The notes: generated by a model from the letters alone, not told the origin. A DNA stretch of 64,000 nt from Anaerolineae bacterium (GCA_030425205.1 JAUIAP010000022.1:43341-107340); one strand, 5' to 3'; shown: positions 52,872 to 62,677, counted from the first letter of the stretch. Numbers and translations: made by a program.

Positions 52872-55247
52872 TTAACGTTTGAAGCGCACAATCGTGACAC
52901 CTTCATCCCCTTCACCCTGTTTGCCATCCTCCCAACTATTAACGCCGTGATGTTTTCCGAGTGCTTTACGAACAGCTTGGCGCAAACGACCCGTCCCCTT
53001 GCCGTGAATGATTCGCGCCCATGGGAGATCGGAGATGGCGGCTGCATCGAGATAGGTGTCCAGCCGTTGCAGGCCAGATTCGACCCGTTCCCCACGTATG
53101 TCCAGCTCCATGCTGATATCGGTGACGGTTGGTGTATAGGAGGATTGACGTTGTTCAGGCTCTGGTTCGGAGCGACTTTTGAACTCTAACTGATCAAGCC
53201 GTACACGCATCGTCATGCGTCCTGCCGCGATCTCTGCTTCCTTTCCCTGTATGTTTGTGATTACGCCCGTTGTATTGAGGTTGGCAATCCCTACGGTGTC
53301 GCCTACTTGCAATCGCTTGTTGCGTCGCCGTTTCGGTTCGTCCGGGATGTCCACCAACGTCAAATCTTCGAGTGGTTGCTGAACCCCATCCTCCATTTCC
53401 GAAACGCGCTTACTGACCTTTTTTACGGCCGTTAATGATTGAGCATGTTTGAGCTTTTTGCGTGCGCGACGAATTTCATTGCGGACGTTCTCCAGTTCTG
53501 CTTCCGCCTGTTCGCGCGCCTCTTCGAGAATTTTGCGGCGTTCATACTCCAGTGCGACCGCTTCCATGCGCAGCTGGTCTCGCTCTTTTTCTGCACGGCT
53601 GCGGGCGAGACGGGTTGCGGCTTCTTCGGCCGAAATTTTCTCCCGCAAATCAAAGATTGAATCGATCAACTTCTCGGCCTCTCGATCCCCAATCCCAACC
53701 AACCCCATCGCTTCATCCAATATTGACTCATCCAACCCGAGCCGCCGCGCAATGGCAAGCGCGTTTGACTTGCCCGGAATCCCAATCGCCAGTTCATACG
53801 TTGGGGAAAGCGTCTCCACATCAAACATCATGGATGCATTGGTTGCACCTGCCGTTTGGCTTGCATACAGTTTTAGCTCGGGATAGTGGGTCGCGATGAA
53901 GCTCGTTGCGCCTTGATCGCGCAGGAAGTTGATGATGGCTTGGGCAATCGCTGCCCCTTCTGTCGGATCTGTGCCTGAGCCCAGTTCATCTAGGACGACG
54001 AGGGAACGCTCATCTACCTGTCGTAAGATACGGATGATGTTCGTGATATGCGCGGAAAAGGTTGAAAGGCTCTGTTCAATTGACTGCTCATCGCCAATAT
54101 CAGCGAAGACATTGTCAAAAACGGTCAAGCGCGCTTCATTGGCGGGGACGTGCAGTCCGCTCTGCGCCATCAAAATCATGAGACCCAAGTTCTTGAGCGA
54201 AACCGTTTTGCCGCCCGTGTTCGGCCCTGTAATCAACACGGTAAATAGATCATCGGCGACGAGGAAATCGGTTGGAATAACGCTGGCTGGGTCGAGCAGC
54301 GGATGACGTGCGGCGCGAATCCAAACAGTTGAACCGGGATGTGGCGGTTTGAGATCGCGCCATTCGTTAAAAATCGGCCGAACCGCATCCGTCGCCATCC
54401 CATAACGGGCGCGTGCAAAAATCAAGTCAAGTTCCGCCATACGCTCAACAATGCGGATCAGTTCTTCCCCGTTGACGGCAACTTGACGCGAGAGCTCTGC
54501 CAAAATGCGCTCGATCTCTTTCTGCTCCTCAATTTGCAAGCTGCGATAGCTATTGTTGAGTTCGACCGTGTTGAGCGGTTCGATAAATAGCGTCGCGCCG
54601 CTAGAGCTTTGATCGTGAACAACGCCCTTGATGCGCCCTTTGAACTCAGCGCGGAGCGGAATGACATAGCGACCGCCGCGCATCGTGATGATCGGGTCTT
54701 GCATGTACTGGCTGGCACTGCTGTTGATTAGACCGCGCAGCCGATCTTGAATGCGGTCATGTGCGGTGCGAAGCTGTTGACGTAACCGACTTAGGGCAGG
54801 GGTTGCGTTGTCCGCCACCTCATCGCGCTCATCGATCTTTTGATTGATGTCGTTGATCAGACCCGGAACTTCCTCGATTAAATCGGAGATTTCGGCCAGT
54901 TGCGGGATGCGATCCCGTTTTTTGAGCAGATTGCGTTTGAGCGTTCGGGAAGAGATCAGCGTATCTTTGATGGCGATGAACTCTGTAATTGGCAGCGTGA
55001 AGCCGCGTTGGGCATTTTCGGCCGATCTTCTAACATCTTTCGCCCCACCAATACTCACTTCGCTGTCACCCGAAAGCAACATGATCGCCTCGGCCGTCTG
55101 GGTCTGCCAGCGTTGCGCCTCGCGCAAATCCGTCGTCGGGGCAACGTCCAATGCCGCATCCTCACCTGCGCTAAAACTCGTATATTCCGCCAGCGTTGCC
55201 AGCACTTTTGGAAACTCTAACGTTTCTATTGATTTCGTATCCATCAT
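52872..55247 (-). CDS. mutS2: MutS2 family ATPase/nuclease with Smr domain
   Basis: MutS2 (RqcU) acts on collided ribosomes and/or in suppression of recombination. The 791-residue protein starts with TLEFPKVLATLAEYTSFSAG. It has the MutS ATPase with VLITGPNTGGKTVSLKNLGL (Walker A), STFSAHITNIIRILRQVDER and DELGSGTDPTEGAAIAQAII (Walker B). A long coiled coil follows (about 520-620). The C-terminal Smr domain has LDIRGERVESGLQRLDTYLD and ARIIHGKGTGRLRQAV (H-G-K-G). Length and order are typical. No partner is adjacent apart from rho downstream. Confidence 0.96.
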   Translation of the reverse strand: MMDTKSIETLEFPKVLATLAEYTSFSAGEDAALDVAPTTDLREAQRWQTQTAEAIMLLSGDSEVSIGGAKDVRRSAENAQRGFTLPITEFIAIKDTLISSRTLKRNLLKKRDRIPQLAEISDLIEEVPGLINDINQKIDERDEVADNATPALSRLRQQLRTAHDRIQDRLRGLINSSASQYMQDPIITMRGGRYVIPLRAEFKGRIKGVVHDQSSSGATLFIEPLNTVELNNSYRSLQIEEQKEIERILAELSRQVAVNGEELIRIVERMAELDLIFARARYGMATDAVRPIFNEWRDLKPPHPGSTVWIRAARHPLLDPASVIPTDFLVADDLFTVLITGPNTGGKTVSLKNLGLMILMAQSGLHVPANEARLTVFDNVFADIGDEQSIEQSLSTFSAHITNIIRILRQVDERSLVVLDELGSGTDPTEGAAIAQAIINFLRDQGATSFIATHYPELKLYASQTAGATNASMMFDVETLSPTYELAIGIPGKSNALAIARRLGLDESILDEAMGLVGIGDREAEKLIDSIFDLREKISAEEAATRLARSRAEKERDQLRMEAVALEYERRKILEEAREQAEAELENVRNEIRRARKKLKHAQSLTAVKKVSKRVSEMEDGVQQPLEDLTLVDIPDEPKRRRNKRLQVGDTVGIANLNTTGVITNIQGKEAEIAAGRMTMRVRLDQLEFKSRSEPEPEQRQSSYTPTVTDISMELDIRGERVESGLQRLDTYLDAAAISDLPWARIIHGKGTGRLRQAVRKALGKHHGVNSWEDGKQGEGDEGVTIVRFKR

Positions 55248-55248
55248 G

Positions 55249-55345
55249 AAAAGTTGCTAGTTGCTAGTTGCTGGTGAAGAAGACAAGTTTCATTGGCGTG
55301 ATTTACTTAACTAGCCACTGTCGACTAGCCACTTGCGACTGCGTC
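55249..55345. repeat. Intergenic imperfect inverted repeat of CTAGT-rich units
   Basis: GTTGCTAGTTGCTAGTTGCTG at the left and ACTAGCCACTGTCGACTAGCC at the right are imperfect complements. It is the third copy of the family seen at 5362 and 16690, here directly upstream of the mutS2 start. Confidence 0.6.
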
Positions 55346-55532
55346 AATAAATTGTTACTGTGGTGGTGAATGCGGAAGGCCGCTGCATAGTATAGCAGAG
55401 AATGAGAGTGATAGATAGGTTATTTCAGCACGTGAAAAAGCCATTGCATTCATCTGCCATTCACAAAACCCTTCACTATCCACCGATTCCTAACCGCAAA
55501 CTCAGCTTATTATCTTTTTACGCCATTTGAGT

Positions 55533-55560
55533 TTTGCAGTTAGCCAACCACACCTATAAT
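55533..55560 (+). promoter_or_regulatory. Promoter of the glycosidase-like gene and its leader RNA
   Basis: -35 TTTGCA (55533-55538), 16-base spacer and a perfect -10 TATAAT (55555-55560). The transcript would start near 55567, just where the structured leader begins. Confidence 0.65.
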
Positions 55561-55567
55561 ATGGGGA

Positions 55568-55690
55568 ACCCTTTACCAGCAATGTGTCTACCCTCTATGG
55601 CACTTGGAGCCGTGTTCAGCCTTCATCGACTCGGTAATCGCATAAGTAGACGAACGTACTTCCCACTAAACAGGCAGTCGGTGAAGGGTG
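55568..55690 (+). ncRNA. Candidate structured leader RNA (possible riboswitch-like element)
   Basis: ACCCTTTACC (55568-55577) pairs with GGTGAAGGGT (55680-55689) to close the structure. GTCTAC (55586-55591) pairs with GTAGAC (55646-55651) inside it. CCTTCATCGACT (55620-55631) can instead pair with AGTCGGTGAAGG (55676-55687), over 12 bp with one G-U, and would exclude the closing stem. Mutually exclusive helices of this kind are typical of regulatory leaders. It does not match any riboswitch I know. The ribosome-binding site of the next gene lies about 40 bases further on. The structure was drawn by hand and covariation is untested. Confidence 0.5.
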
Positions 55691-55736
55691 GGAAATAAAA
55701 AAGGTAGCAAAAGTTTTGAAATTTGGAGAAACGCAT

Positions 55737-58472
55737 ATGTCCTATATCGAAGATCGCGTCTCAAAACGGACGATTCTATTGGGTGTCATTACGCTCCTAC
55801 TGCTTGCCATCGGCATTCTCAGTGGAACAGCAGCGGCACAAGACCAACGTGGTGGCGGCACTGTCCCAACCACCCCTCCTCCCAGCGGCCCGACGAACCC
55901 ATCAAATGGTGGTGATTGTGTCATCCCCGACAGTGGCCCATGGCCCCCCTGTGCGACGGGTGGTGGCAGTGGCAGCAACAATGGGGGCAATAACAGTGGT
56001 GATTGTGTCATTCCAGAAAGCGGCCCATGGCCCCCATGTGCAACTGGCGGTGGTAGCGGCGGCAATGCGGGTGGGGGTAATAGCGGCGGCGATGACTGCG
56101 TCATTCCTCCTGTTGGCCCATGGCCTCCTTGCGCGACTGGTGGCGGTGGGAGTGGCAGCACGCCCCCCACGCCTCCAACCAATCCCGGTGGCGGCGGCGG
56201 CACCTTTGACCCAATAGCAGGTGGCACTACCACATTTAATGTGACCAATCAGGTTGCACAGGGTGGTACGCAACGCTTTGGGGTTGGTCTCGGCCGACAT
56301 GACCAATTTGGCTCACGTCAAATTCTCGCCAACATCGTGCCAAATCCCGGTTTTGAGCCAGCCGAATTCGGTATGGTCTTCATCGTCTATGACAGCAACC
56401 CGACCGCTACGAAAGTTCAGTCGGACAACTGGCTGCAATCATTCAACAATGATGCATTGAACATCGGCCAACCTGCTGGTTTTTGGGATGGCGCGCAGTT
56501 TGAAGTTTTGAGCGGCCCCGCAAAGGGACGCACTGGCACGGTCACGAGCTATACATTCGACGGTGGACGTTCGACCTTCAACCTTTCTGGTGGCGGTCAA
56601 GTTCCAGCCGTAGGCAGTGCCATTGCCGTTCGCAAAGGCATCGCTGGCTACGACTTTAACACGTTGCCAAACGCGAAAGCTGCTGCTGGGCAAATTCGTC
56701 CCGGCAGTCCCGGAACACAATCGCTCAGCCTGACGCCAGCAGCTAACAACCAAGCCTCCTACCAGGAGTTTTTCGATAGCTACGGCAACTCGCTCGACCA
56801 ATCTGCTGGCAAACAGCTCGTCATCAATGGTGAATGGAAACTCAATCTGTGGGCAAAATCTGATGCCAATGCGACATTGCGTGTCCGATTTGCACGTGGT
56901 GGCAACGTCTTTGTTGAGAAGTCGTATGCGTTAAACGGTGGTTGGACAAATATCCAAGAGACGTTTACTGGTAACGAAGTACCGCAAGGTGGCGGAACGC
57001 TTGCCCTGCAAATGTTTGTCGATGGTCAGGTGCTGATCGACGACATCCGTATCTCACGTGCCAGCTATGGGAACGAGGCGTTTAGCGGCGTGGTATTTAA
57101 CGCACTGCGCGACATGCGTCCGGGCATTCTGCGTGATTGGGGTGACCAACTTGGTTCATCTTTGGACAATCAGTTGGCGACGGAATTCGGCCGAAAACCA
57201 ACCGGCTACAGCCCACGCGACCGCATTGCGTCAGGCTTCCATTATTCGCTGCATGACTTCTTGCGCTTGAGCCAACAAGTCGGCGCAGAACCCTATTACG
57301 TCGTGCCTGTCACGTGGACACCTGCCGAGTTGCAAAACTTTATCGCCTACCTCTCTGCGCCAGCGGGATCGCATCCATACGCAAATCTGCGTGCCCAACT
57401 GGGTCAAAATGCACCGTGGACAAACGTCTTCTCTGAAATCCACATTGAATATGGTAACGAGATTTGGGGATCGAACGACAACAACGACCCCTATGTCGGC
57501 GCGACCTTCCGTGGTGGTGTCCGTGCAGGACAAGTGGCCAACGACCGCATCAGCATCATGAAGGCGAGCCCCTACTACAACGCGCAAAAGATGAACTTTA
57601 TCATCGGCGGTCAATCCCGCTTCACGCCGCGTCAAACGGAGCTTGAGGCCAACAGCACAGCGCATGACTCAATCGGTTTCGCGCCATACTATGGCGGTTT
57701 GAACAGCTTCGCAAATGATGCTGATAAGTACAACCCACTGTGGGCGCATGGCTCAGAACTGGGATTGCGCGGCTTTATGCGTGACAATGTCGATATTCTG
57801 GCCAATGCTGGTAACAACACCCGCCCGCTCATCTACGAAATCAACCTCGATTTTGCACAGCAGTTCGTGCCGGGCAATGTTTGTAACTCGTTCTTGACAA
57901 GTGAGGGCGCAGGCATCAGCTTGCCACTCGTCATGCTGCACCATCTGCAAGATTTGGGCATTCGTGACCAAATCGCCTTCCAGTTGGCGCAATACTCTAA
58001 CACCTTCCGTCGCTGCACGGGCGAACCACAACGACTGTTCGGCCTGATGCGTGATATCGAGGCGACAGGCAATAAACGTCCCACGTTCTTGGGTATTGAG
58101 TTGGTTAACAAGGCGTTAGGCGGCAACTTGCTCGTTACCAATTCGAGCGGCCCTGCATTCACCCAACAGCCGATCAATGGCGTGATTGCTCCAACCGAAG
58201 TGCCATACGTGCAGGCATTTGTCTTCCAACAAGGCGGCAAATACACGGCCGTATTGTTCAACGTTGATCTCGGACAGGCGCGTAACATTACGCTGAATGT
58301 GCCAAGCGCTGGTTCACAGGCGACGGCGTATGAGATCGTTGCACCGCTCAACGCAAACAACGAGACGAACGTCCAAGTTCGCATCAACGAGCGTCAGATC
58401 AACAACTTCTCAAACTCCTACAACACAACCTTGCAACCTCACTCAATGGTTGTCTTGGAGTGGACACCCTAG
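55737..58472 (+). CDS. Large secreted glycoside hydrolase-like protein with Cys-containing repeats
   Basis: About 911 residues from the ATG at 55737 (TTGGAGAAACGCAT precedes it). A signal/anchor helix (ILLGVITLLLLAIGILSGTA) is followed by three Gly/Pro-rich repeats containing DCVIPDSGPWPPCATGGGSG. The main part (about 170-911) holds a jelly-roll-type region and a clan GH-A like barrel. Glu575 in IEYGNEIWGSN would be the acid/base and Glu701 in LIYEINLDFAQ the nucleophile, 126 residues apart. It is a paralogue of the next gene (HDQFGSRQILANIV versus HDQFGASQLLKNVI), resembling GH51-like arabinofuranosidases at a distance. Substrate is unknown. The protein is probably exported. Confidence 0.72.
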   Translation: MSYIEDRVSKRTILLGVITLLLLAIGILSGTAAAQDQRGGGTVPTTPPPSGPTNPSNGGDCVIPDSGPWPPCATGGGSGSNNGGNNSGDCVIPESGPWPPCATGGGSGGNAGGGNSGGDDCVIPPVGPWPPCATGGGGSGSTPPTPPTNPGGGGGTFDPIAGGTTTFNVTNQVAQGGTQRFGVGLGRHDQFGSRQILANIVPNPGFEPAEFGMVFIVYDSNPTATKVQSDNWLQSFNNDALNIGQPAGFWDGAQFEVLSGPAKGRTGTVTSYTFDGGRSTFNLSGGGQVPAVGSAIAVRKGIAGYDFNTLPNAKAAAGQIRPGSPGTQSLSLTPAANNQASYQEFFDSYGNSLDQSAGKQLVINGEWKLNLWAKSDANATLRVRFARGGNVFVEKSYALNGGWTNIQETFTGNEVPQGGGTLALQMFVDGQVLIDDIRISRASYGNEAFSGVVFNALRDMRPGILRDWGDQLGSSLDNQLATEFGRKPTGYSPRDRIASGFHYSLHDFLRLSQQVGAEPYYVVPVTWTPAELQNFIAYLSAPAGSHPYANLRAQLGQNAPWTNVFSEIHIEYGNEIWGSNDNNDPYVGATFRGGVRAGQVANDRISIMKASPYYNAQKMNFIIGGQSRFTPRQTELEANSTAHDSIGFAPYYGGLNSFANDADKYNPLWAHGSELGLRGFMRDNVDILANAGNNTRPLIYEINLDFAQQFVPGNVCNSFLTSEGAGISLPLVMLHHLQDLGIRDQIAFQLAQYSNTFRRCTGEPQRLFGLMRDIEATGNKRPTFLGIELVNKALGGNLLVTNSSGPAFTQQPINGVIAPTEVPYVQAFVFQQGGKYTAVLFNVDLGQARNITLNVPSAGSQATAYEIVAPLNANNETNVQVRINERQINNFSNSYNTTLQPHSMVVLEWTP

Positions 58473-58502
58473 CGGTTCGGTGAATTCACCGTAAGAAGCA
58501 GG

Positions 58503-58551
58503 ACGGTTTCGCCCGCGAATTGCTATGATTCGCGGGCGGAACCGTTTTTTT
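58503..58551 (+). terminator. Strong intrinsic terminator between the paralogues
   Basis: ACGGTTTCGCCCGCGAAT and ATTCGCGGGCGGAACCGT form an 18-bp stem with one G-U and a 7-base loop, followed by seven T. It separates the first glycosidase-like gene from the second. Confidence 0.95.
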
Positions 58552-58632
58552 ATTTACGATCTGCGATTCATGATTTACGATTGCAAGTTCGTAGGTCGTG
58601 GAACGCAATCTGAAATTCGACGCACAGAATCT

Positions 58633-61371
58633 ATGAAATATAGTCGCTTGTTGGGGGTCGTCTTACTACTATTGGTGTGGGTATTTTCGGCCGAAAGCCA
58701 ATCCCCACCGATCACCACCGTTATCGTTGAAGACGAAGTTTTTGTCGAACAGCCAAAACATCTGGGTGTTAATCTCGGCACGCACGATCAGTTTGGCGCA
58801 AGTCAACTGCTCAAAAACGTCATCACCAATCCCGGATTTGAAGCAGGCGAGTTTGCATCATTCGTCTTTGTGGCAGAAGAGCCAGAGACAGGCACGTTTC
58901 AGCAGGACAATTGGGAGACACGCTGGAATAGCCCAACGGTTGGTCAGTTAGAAGGTTTTTGGGACGGCGCAGAGTATGAGGTGTTGTTTGGGACGGCGAC
59001 TGGGACGAGTGGACAGGTTGAGGCGTTCACCTATCAGGATGGCAAAAACACCTTTGTCTTGGACAAAACACCGCAACTAAATCAAGAGGACGTGATCGTG
59101 TTGCGGCAGGACGTGGCTGGTTACATTGGCGACGAGTCGGCCGTAGACACGACGCAAACCCGTCCCAACTCTCCCGGCCGACAATCCCTACGTCTCCAGC
59201 CTGCTGGCTTCACGCCCGCATTTGCCTACTACATGGACTCGCTTTGGCGCGATGGCGACACCACCGCTGGCAAGTTGATGATTGTTGAAGGGAACTGGCA
59301 CTTTGAGGTATGGGCAAAAGGCAGTCGGAACGGCGATGTTATGGAAGTGACGTGGCAGCGACAGGGGGAAGCTATTTTCATGAGTGAAACATTTCCACTG
59401 ACGACCGAGTGGCGCAAGATCAGCCATGATTTCTATGTTCAGCCCGGCCTCGACAGCCGCGATATGAACGCAGATCGCCCCGTCAATGGTGTCCTCGAAT
59501 TCACGATACGCATCCCAGAAAACGCTTCAACCGTCTGGATTGATGATATCGATCTCTCACGCCGCGACTATACAAACCCAACCGTTTTTACGGATAAAGT
59601 CGTCAACGTCTTGCGCGAGTTAGAGCCAGGAATACTTCGAAATTGGGGTGGTCAGTTAGGCAGCTCTCTTGAGAATCAACTCGCGCCCCCGTTTGCACGC
59701 AAGACGACAGGACATTCGCCACGCGCCGACCAACCTCTCAACTACACTTATTCCCTGCATGAATTTCTTGAACTGGCCCAACACATTGGTGCTGAGCCAT
59801 GGTATGTCATACCACCAACGTGGAGTGATGCGGAAGTCCGTGCGCTGGTCGCCTATCTGGCCGCCCCAGCCGGTGACTCGCAATGGTCAAACCGTCGCGC
59901 TGACTTGGGGCAGCACGCACCGTGGACAGAGGTTTTCTCAGAGATCCATCTCGAATTTGGGAACGAGCTGTGGGGTGGCAACGCAGGAGATGATCCCTTT
60001 ATCGGAGCGACGCTGCGTGGGGGAGAGCGCGTCGGAACGCTGGCTAATGCACGCTTTGCGATGATGCGGAACAGTCAGTGGTATGATGACGACAAGTTTG
60101 ACTTGATAATTGGCGGCCAATTTGGCTATCCAGAGCGGCAAGCACAAATCGAATTTGCCAGTGAACGGCACGATAGCGTCGCTCTTTCACCCTATTTTGG
60201 TTACATCGACGTGGCGACTAACAATGAGGATCTGTTCTATCCACTTTTTGCGCGCGTGCAGCAGGATATGCAGTATGGTGCAATGGCGATTACGGGTGAT
60301 GTGATTCGCTCGGAGCAAAGCGCGACAGATTTAGCCATCTACGAGATCAACTTTCACACGACGACAGGGGATGTACCGCTGCCGATTCGCAATGATTTTG
60401 TGACGGGGATGAGCGGCGGAATCGCGCTGCCGCTCTATATGCTCAACTATCAAAAGTGGCTCAATGTGCAAAATCAGGCGGCGTTTGTCTTGTCGCAATA
60501 CTCATATCAGCTATCAAATGGCGAGTATGCACGAATTTGGGGTTTGTTGCGCGATTTAGAGGCGACTGGAAGAAAACGGCCGACTTGGTTGGGGTTGGAA
60601 CTCGCCAATCTTGCCATACGGGGCGATTTACTTTTGACGCGACACGGCGGTGACAACCCGTCGTATACTGCGCCTACGATTAATGAGATCGAATTTCCCG
60701 TCAACGTGCCGTTTGTGCAATCGTTTGCCTATCGCGATGAAGCCAGCTATGCGGTTGTCCTATTTAACTTGAGCCTTGATGAGGAGCAGCGAGTTATTCT
60801 ACAGACACCCAACACGCCAGATCCGCAGGCTGTGCTGCACTGGCTCGACGGCAATGACATTCGTGCCAACAATGAAACGAGCCAGCGCGTCTCGCGCAAA
60901 TCGCGCCAATTGAGTGATTTTTCACAGAGCTATGAAATCGTGTTGCCCCCCCATTCGATGCAGGTGGTTGAGTGGAGTGATGCGGGGAATGCGGTTGTCT
61001 ATGTCGAACCCGTTGTAACGGACACCCCTGCGCCACTACCAACGGCGACTCCCGATCCAAGTGTTGTTGCACTCGCGACGGCTACGCCCATTCCGCCCCC
61101 AACTGTGACGCCCGTATTTACGCCTGAGCCACTGCCGACATCTGTCCTAGATGAGACCGCAATGCTTTTCAGTCCAACGGAGACACCTGTTCCGTCATTA
61201 ATCGGCGAGGGTGGGCGGATTATCGACACACAACCCTTTGTACAAGACTTCGAGAATGTGCGTTTGGTCGCGCAGAACTATCCGCTGATCGCAGGGATAC
61301 TTGGGGTGGTGACAGGGGTTATGGTGATCTCTTTTGGAACTGGCGTCTTCTTGTATTTCCGGAAGAAGTGA
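58633..61371 (+). CDS. Large membrane-anchored glycoside hydrolase-like protein, paralogue of the previous gene
   Basis: About 912 residues from the ATG at 58633; the frame runs upstream to 58525 but through intergenic repeat. A signal helix (LLGVVLLLLVWVFSAESQS) precedes the catalytic part, which aligns with the neighbour: NLGTHDQFGASQLLKNVITN, QLEGFWDGAEYEVLFGTATG and LEPGILRNWGGQLGSSLENQ. Glu445 in LEFGNELWGGN and Glu571 in AIYEINFHTTTG are 126 residues apart, exactly as in the paralogue. It ends with a Thr/Pro stalk and a transmembrane helix (AGILGVVTGVMVISFGTGVF, then RKK), so it is held at the surface. The two genes probably arose by tandem duplication. Confidence 0.73.
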   Translation: MKYSRLLGVVLLLLVWVFSAESQSPPITTVIVEDEVFVEQPKHLGVNLGTHDQFGASQLLKNVITNPGFEAGEFASFVFVAEEPETGTFQQDNWETRWNSPTVGQLEGFWDGAEYEVLFGTATGTSGQVEAFTYQDGKNTFVLDKTPQLNQEDVIVLRQDVAGYIGDESAVDTTQTRPNSPGRQSLRLQPAGFTPAFAYYMDSLWRDGDTTAGKLMIVEGNWHFEVWAKGSRNGDVMEVTWQRQGEAIFMSETFPLTTEWRKISHDFYVQPGLDSRDMNADRPVNGVLEFTIRIPENASTVWIDDIDLSRRDYTNPTVFTDKVVNVLRELEPGILRNWGGQLGSSLENQLAPPFARKTTGHSPRADQPLNYTYSLHEFLELAQHIGAEPWYVIPPTWSDAEVRALVAYLAAPAGDSQWSNRRADLGQHAPWTEVFSEIHLEFGNELWGGNAGDDPFIGATLRGGERVGTLANARFAMMRNSQWYDDDKFDLIIGGQFGYPERQAQIEFASERHDSVALSPYFGYIDVATNNEDLFYPLFARVQQDMQYGAMAITGDVIRSEQSATDLAIYEINFHTTTGDVPLPIRNDFVTGMSGGIALPLYMLNYQKWLNVQNQAAFVLSQYSYQLSNGEYARIWGLLRDLEATGRKRPTWLGLELANLAIRGDLLLTRHGGDNPSYTAPTINEIEFPVNVPFVQSFAYRDEASYAVVLFNLSLDEEQRVILQTPNTPDPQAVLHWLDGNDIRANNETSQRVSRKSRQLSDFSQSYEIVLPPHSMQVVEWSDAGNAVVYVEPVVTDTPAPLPTATPDPSVVALATATPIPPPTVTPVFTPEPLPTSVLDETAMLFSPTETPVPSLIGEGGRIIDTQPFVQDFENVRLVAQNYPLIAGILGVVTGVMVISFGTGVFLYFRKK

Positions 61372-61375
61372 TAAC

Positions 61376-62446
61376 TCACAATGAATGTTGAACTTTATAC
61401 GCCTCGATGCTTGCGCGGATGCGATTGCGATTGTCGATAGCGACATTGAAGGGATCGCGCAATTTTAGCTGGTAGTTCTGTCGCAAGGTGGCGGTACGGG
61501 TGAGGTGGGATTCGGCCGATTCCAACACCCCATTCTTCAACGGTACAATCACATTATCAACCAATGGTGTCGCCGTTTCATTGACACCGCCTAGCCACAT
61601 TTCCAATGGATTTGCCACGTTTGAAACGAGCCCATCGGTCGTCTCTGGCGTCACATCGAGCAAGTTTGCCAACGCATCGATCAAGTTAGTTGTATTCTCA
61701 CCTAGTCCAAACGGCAACCACTTGAGCAATTTCTCTGTCCAATCTGCCATCATGCTCAACACATCGCTTGCGCCTTCCGACACATTGAGTAGCATTTGGC
61801 GTGCGCGCGAATAGGCAACGCTGACTTGTGAGACATGGCCCAGTAGCCATAAGCGTGCCCCATCGATCAACGGTACTTCGCTCTCGAAATCTAAGAGCAG
61901 TTGCCGACCGGCCGAAAGTGTCTCTTGCACAGTGGGTATATCATCGACGATCTCACCAATATTAGACGCCATCTCCTGCATTCCGTTTGATACGTAATCT
62001 CCGACATCCCCATTATCTAGCTGTTGGTAGAGCGCAACCAGGCCGCCAAGGATGCCAAGTTGGGTTGTCGCGCCATCAAGCTCCATGCGAAGATTGCTCG
62101 TCTCCCCTTCGCGCATTCCGAGTGCCGATTCTAAATCCGCAATGCGTTGCTGCGCGGCCGCCAGTTCGCTTTGCAGACGTGAATTCTCCAACTGTGAGGC
62201 GGCTAGATCGGTCGCGAGCTGCGTCGCTCCTGACGGTGTGATTGATTGTGGCACAACTTGCGCGGGTGATGTTGGCACAGATGATTGGACTGCTGGCACA
62301 ACGTTTGTTTGCACATTGGGCATCGCGTCAATTGCATCCGACACTTCTTGCCGTCGGATCAGACCAACCGCACCCCCAGTCGCTACGGCTGCTGTCGTTA
62401 ATGTTGCGCCTAGAATAAATTGTCGTCTGCTTGCGTTTCCAGCCAT
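61376..62446 (-). CDS. Tat-signal coiled-coil protein of unknown function
   Basis: A 356-residue protein. The N-terminus (SRRQFILGATLTTAAVATGG) has a twin-arginine motif followed by a hydrophobic stretch, as in Tat signal peptides. A linker and a coiled coil (about 85-130, LENSRLQSELAAAQQRIADL) follow, then a long helical region (about 150-330) with DLLDFESEVPLIDGARLWLL-like segments. No family was recognised. A structural or surface-associated role is likely. The stop lies 5 bp from the convergent paralogue gene. Confidence 0.6.
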   Translation of the reverse strand: MAGNASRRQFILGATLTTAAVATGGAVGLIRRQEVSDAIDAMPNVQTNVVPAVQSSVPTSPAQVVPQSITPSGATQLATDLAASQLENSRLQSELAAAQQRIADLESALGMREGETSNLRMELDGATTQLGILGGLVALYQQLDNGDVGDYVSNGMQEMASNIGEIVDDIPTVQETLSAGRQLLLDFESEVPLIDGARLWLLGHVSQVSVAYSRARQMLLNVSEGASDVLSMMADWTEKLLKWLPFGLGENTTNLIDALANLLDVTPETTDGLVSNVANPLEMWLGGVNETATPLVDNVIVPLKNGVLESAESHLTRTATLRQNYQLKLRDPFNVAIDNRNRIRASIEAYKVQHSL

Positions 62447-62677
62447 GATACGTTGTCCTTACTAATTCTCGAACTATTGTTTCATCATACCATCAGACAA
62501 TAAATCTCAGGTGAGAGTCACTACTTAGATAATGTTGAACTGTTCTCAAACAACAATACGAACTGACAGCGAGAATGATGCACAACAAGTGGATTGCTAA
62601 TGGATTGAAAATGCACAACGTTTTCGAGTTACGCTATCTGCTTTTCAACCTGCCACCTCTTTGTTACCATAACCGGC
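62447..62677. other. Divergent intergenic region
   Basis: About 230 bp between the Tat-signal gene and the second MscS gene, which are divergent. It must hold both promoters, but no convincing pair of -35/-10 boxes was picked out. Nothing gene-like was seen. Confidence 0.4.

Noticed and set aside
55568..55690. Known riboswitch (c-di-GMP, cobalamin, glycine, lysine, TPP)
   Set aside because: None of their conserved core sequences could be found; only the alternative stems support a regulatory leader.
55911..56220. Collagen-like repeat
   Set aside because: The Gly-rich repeats lack a Gly-x-y period; they are longer units around GPWPPC.
58525..58632. N-terminal extension of the second glycosidase-like protein
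   Set aside because: The codons read through terminator and TTTACGAT repeat; a signal peptide begins only at the ATG at 58633.
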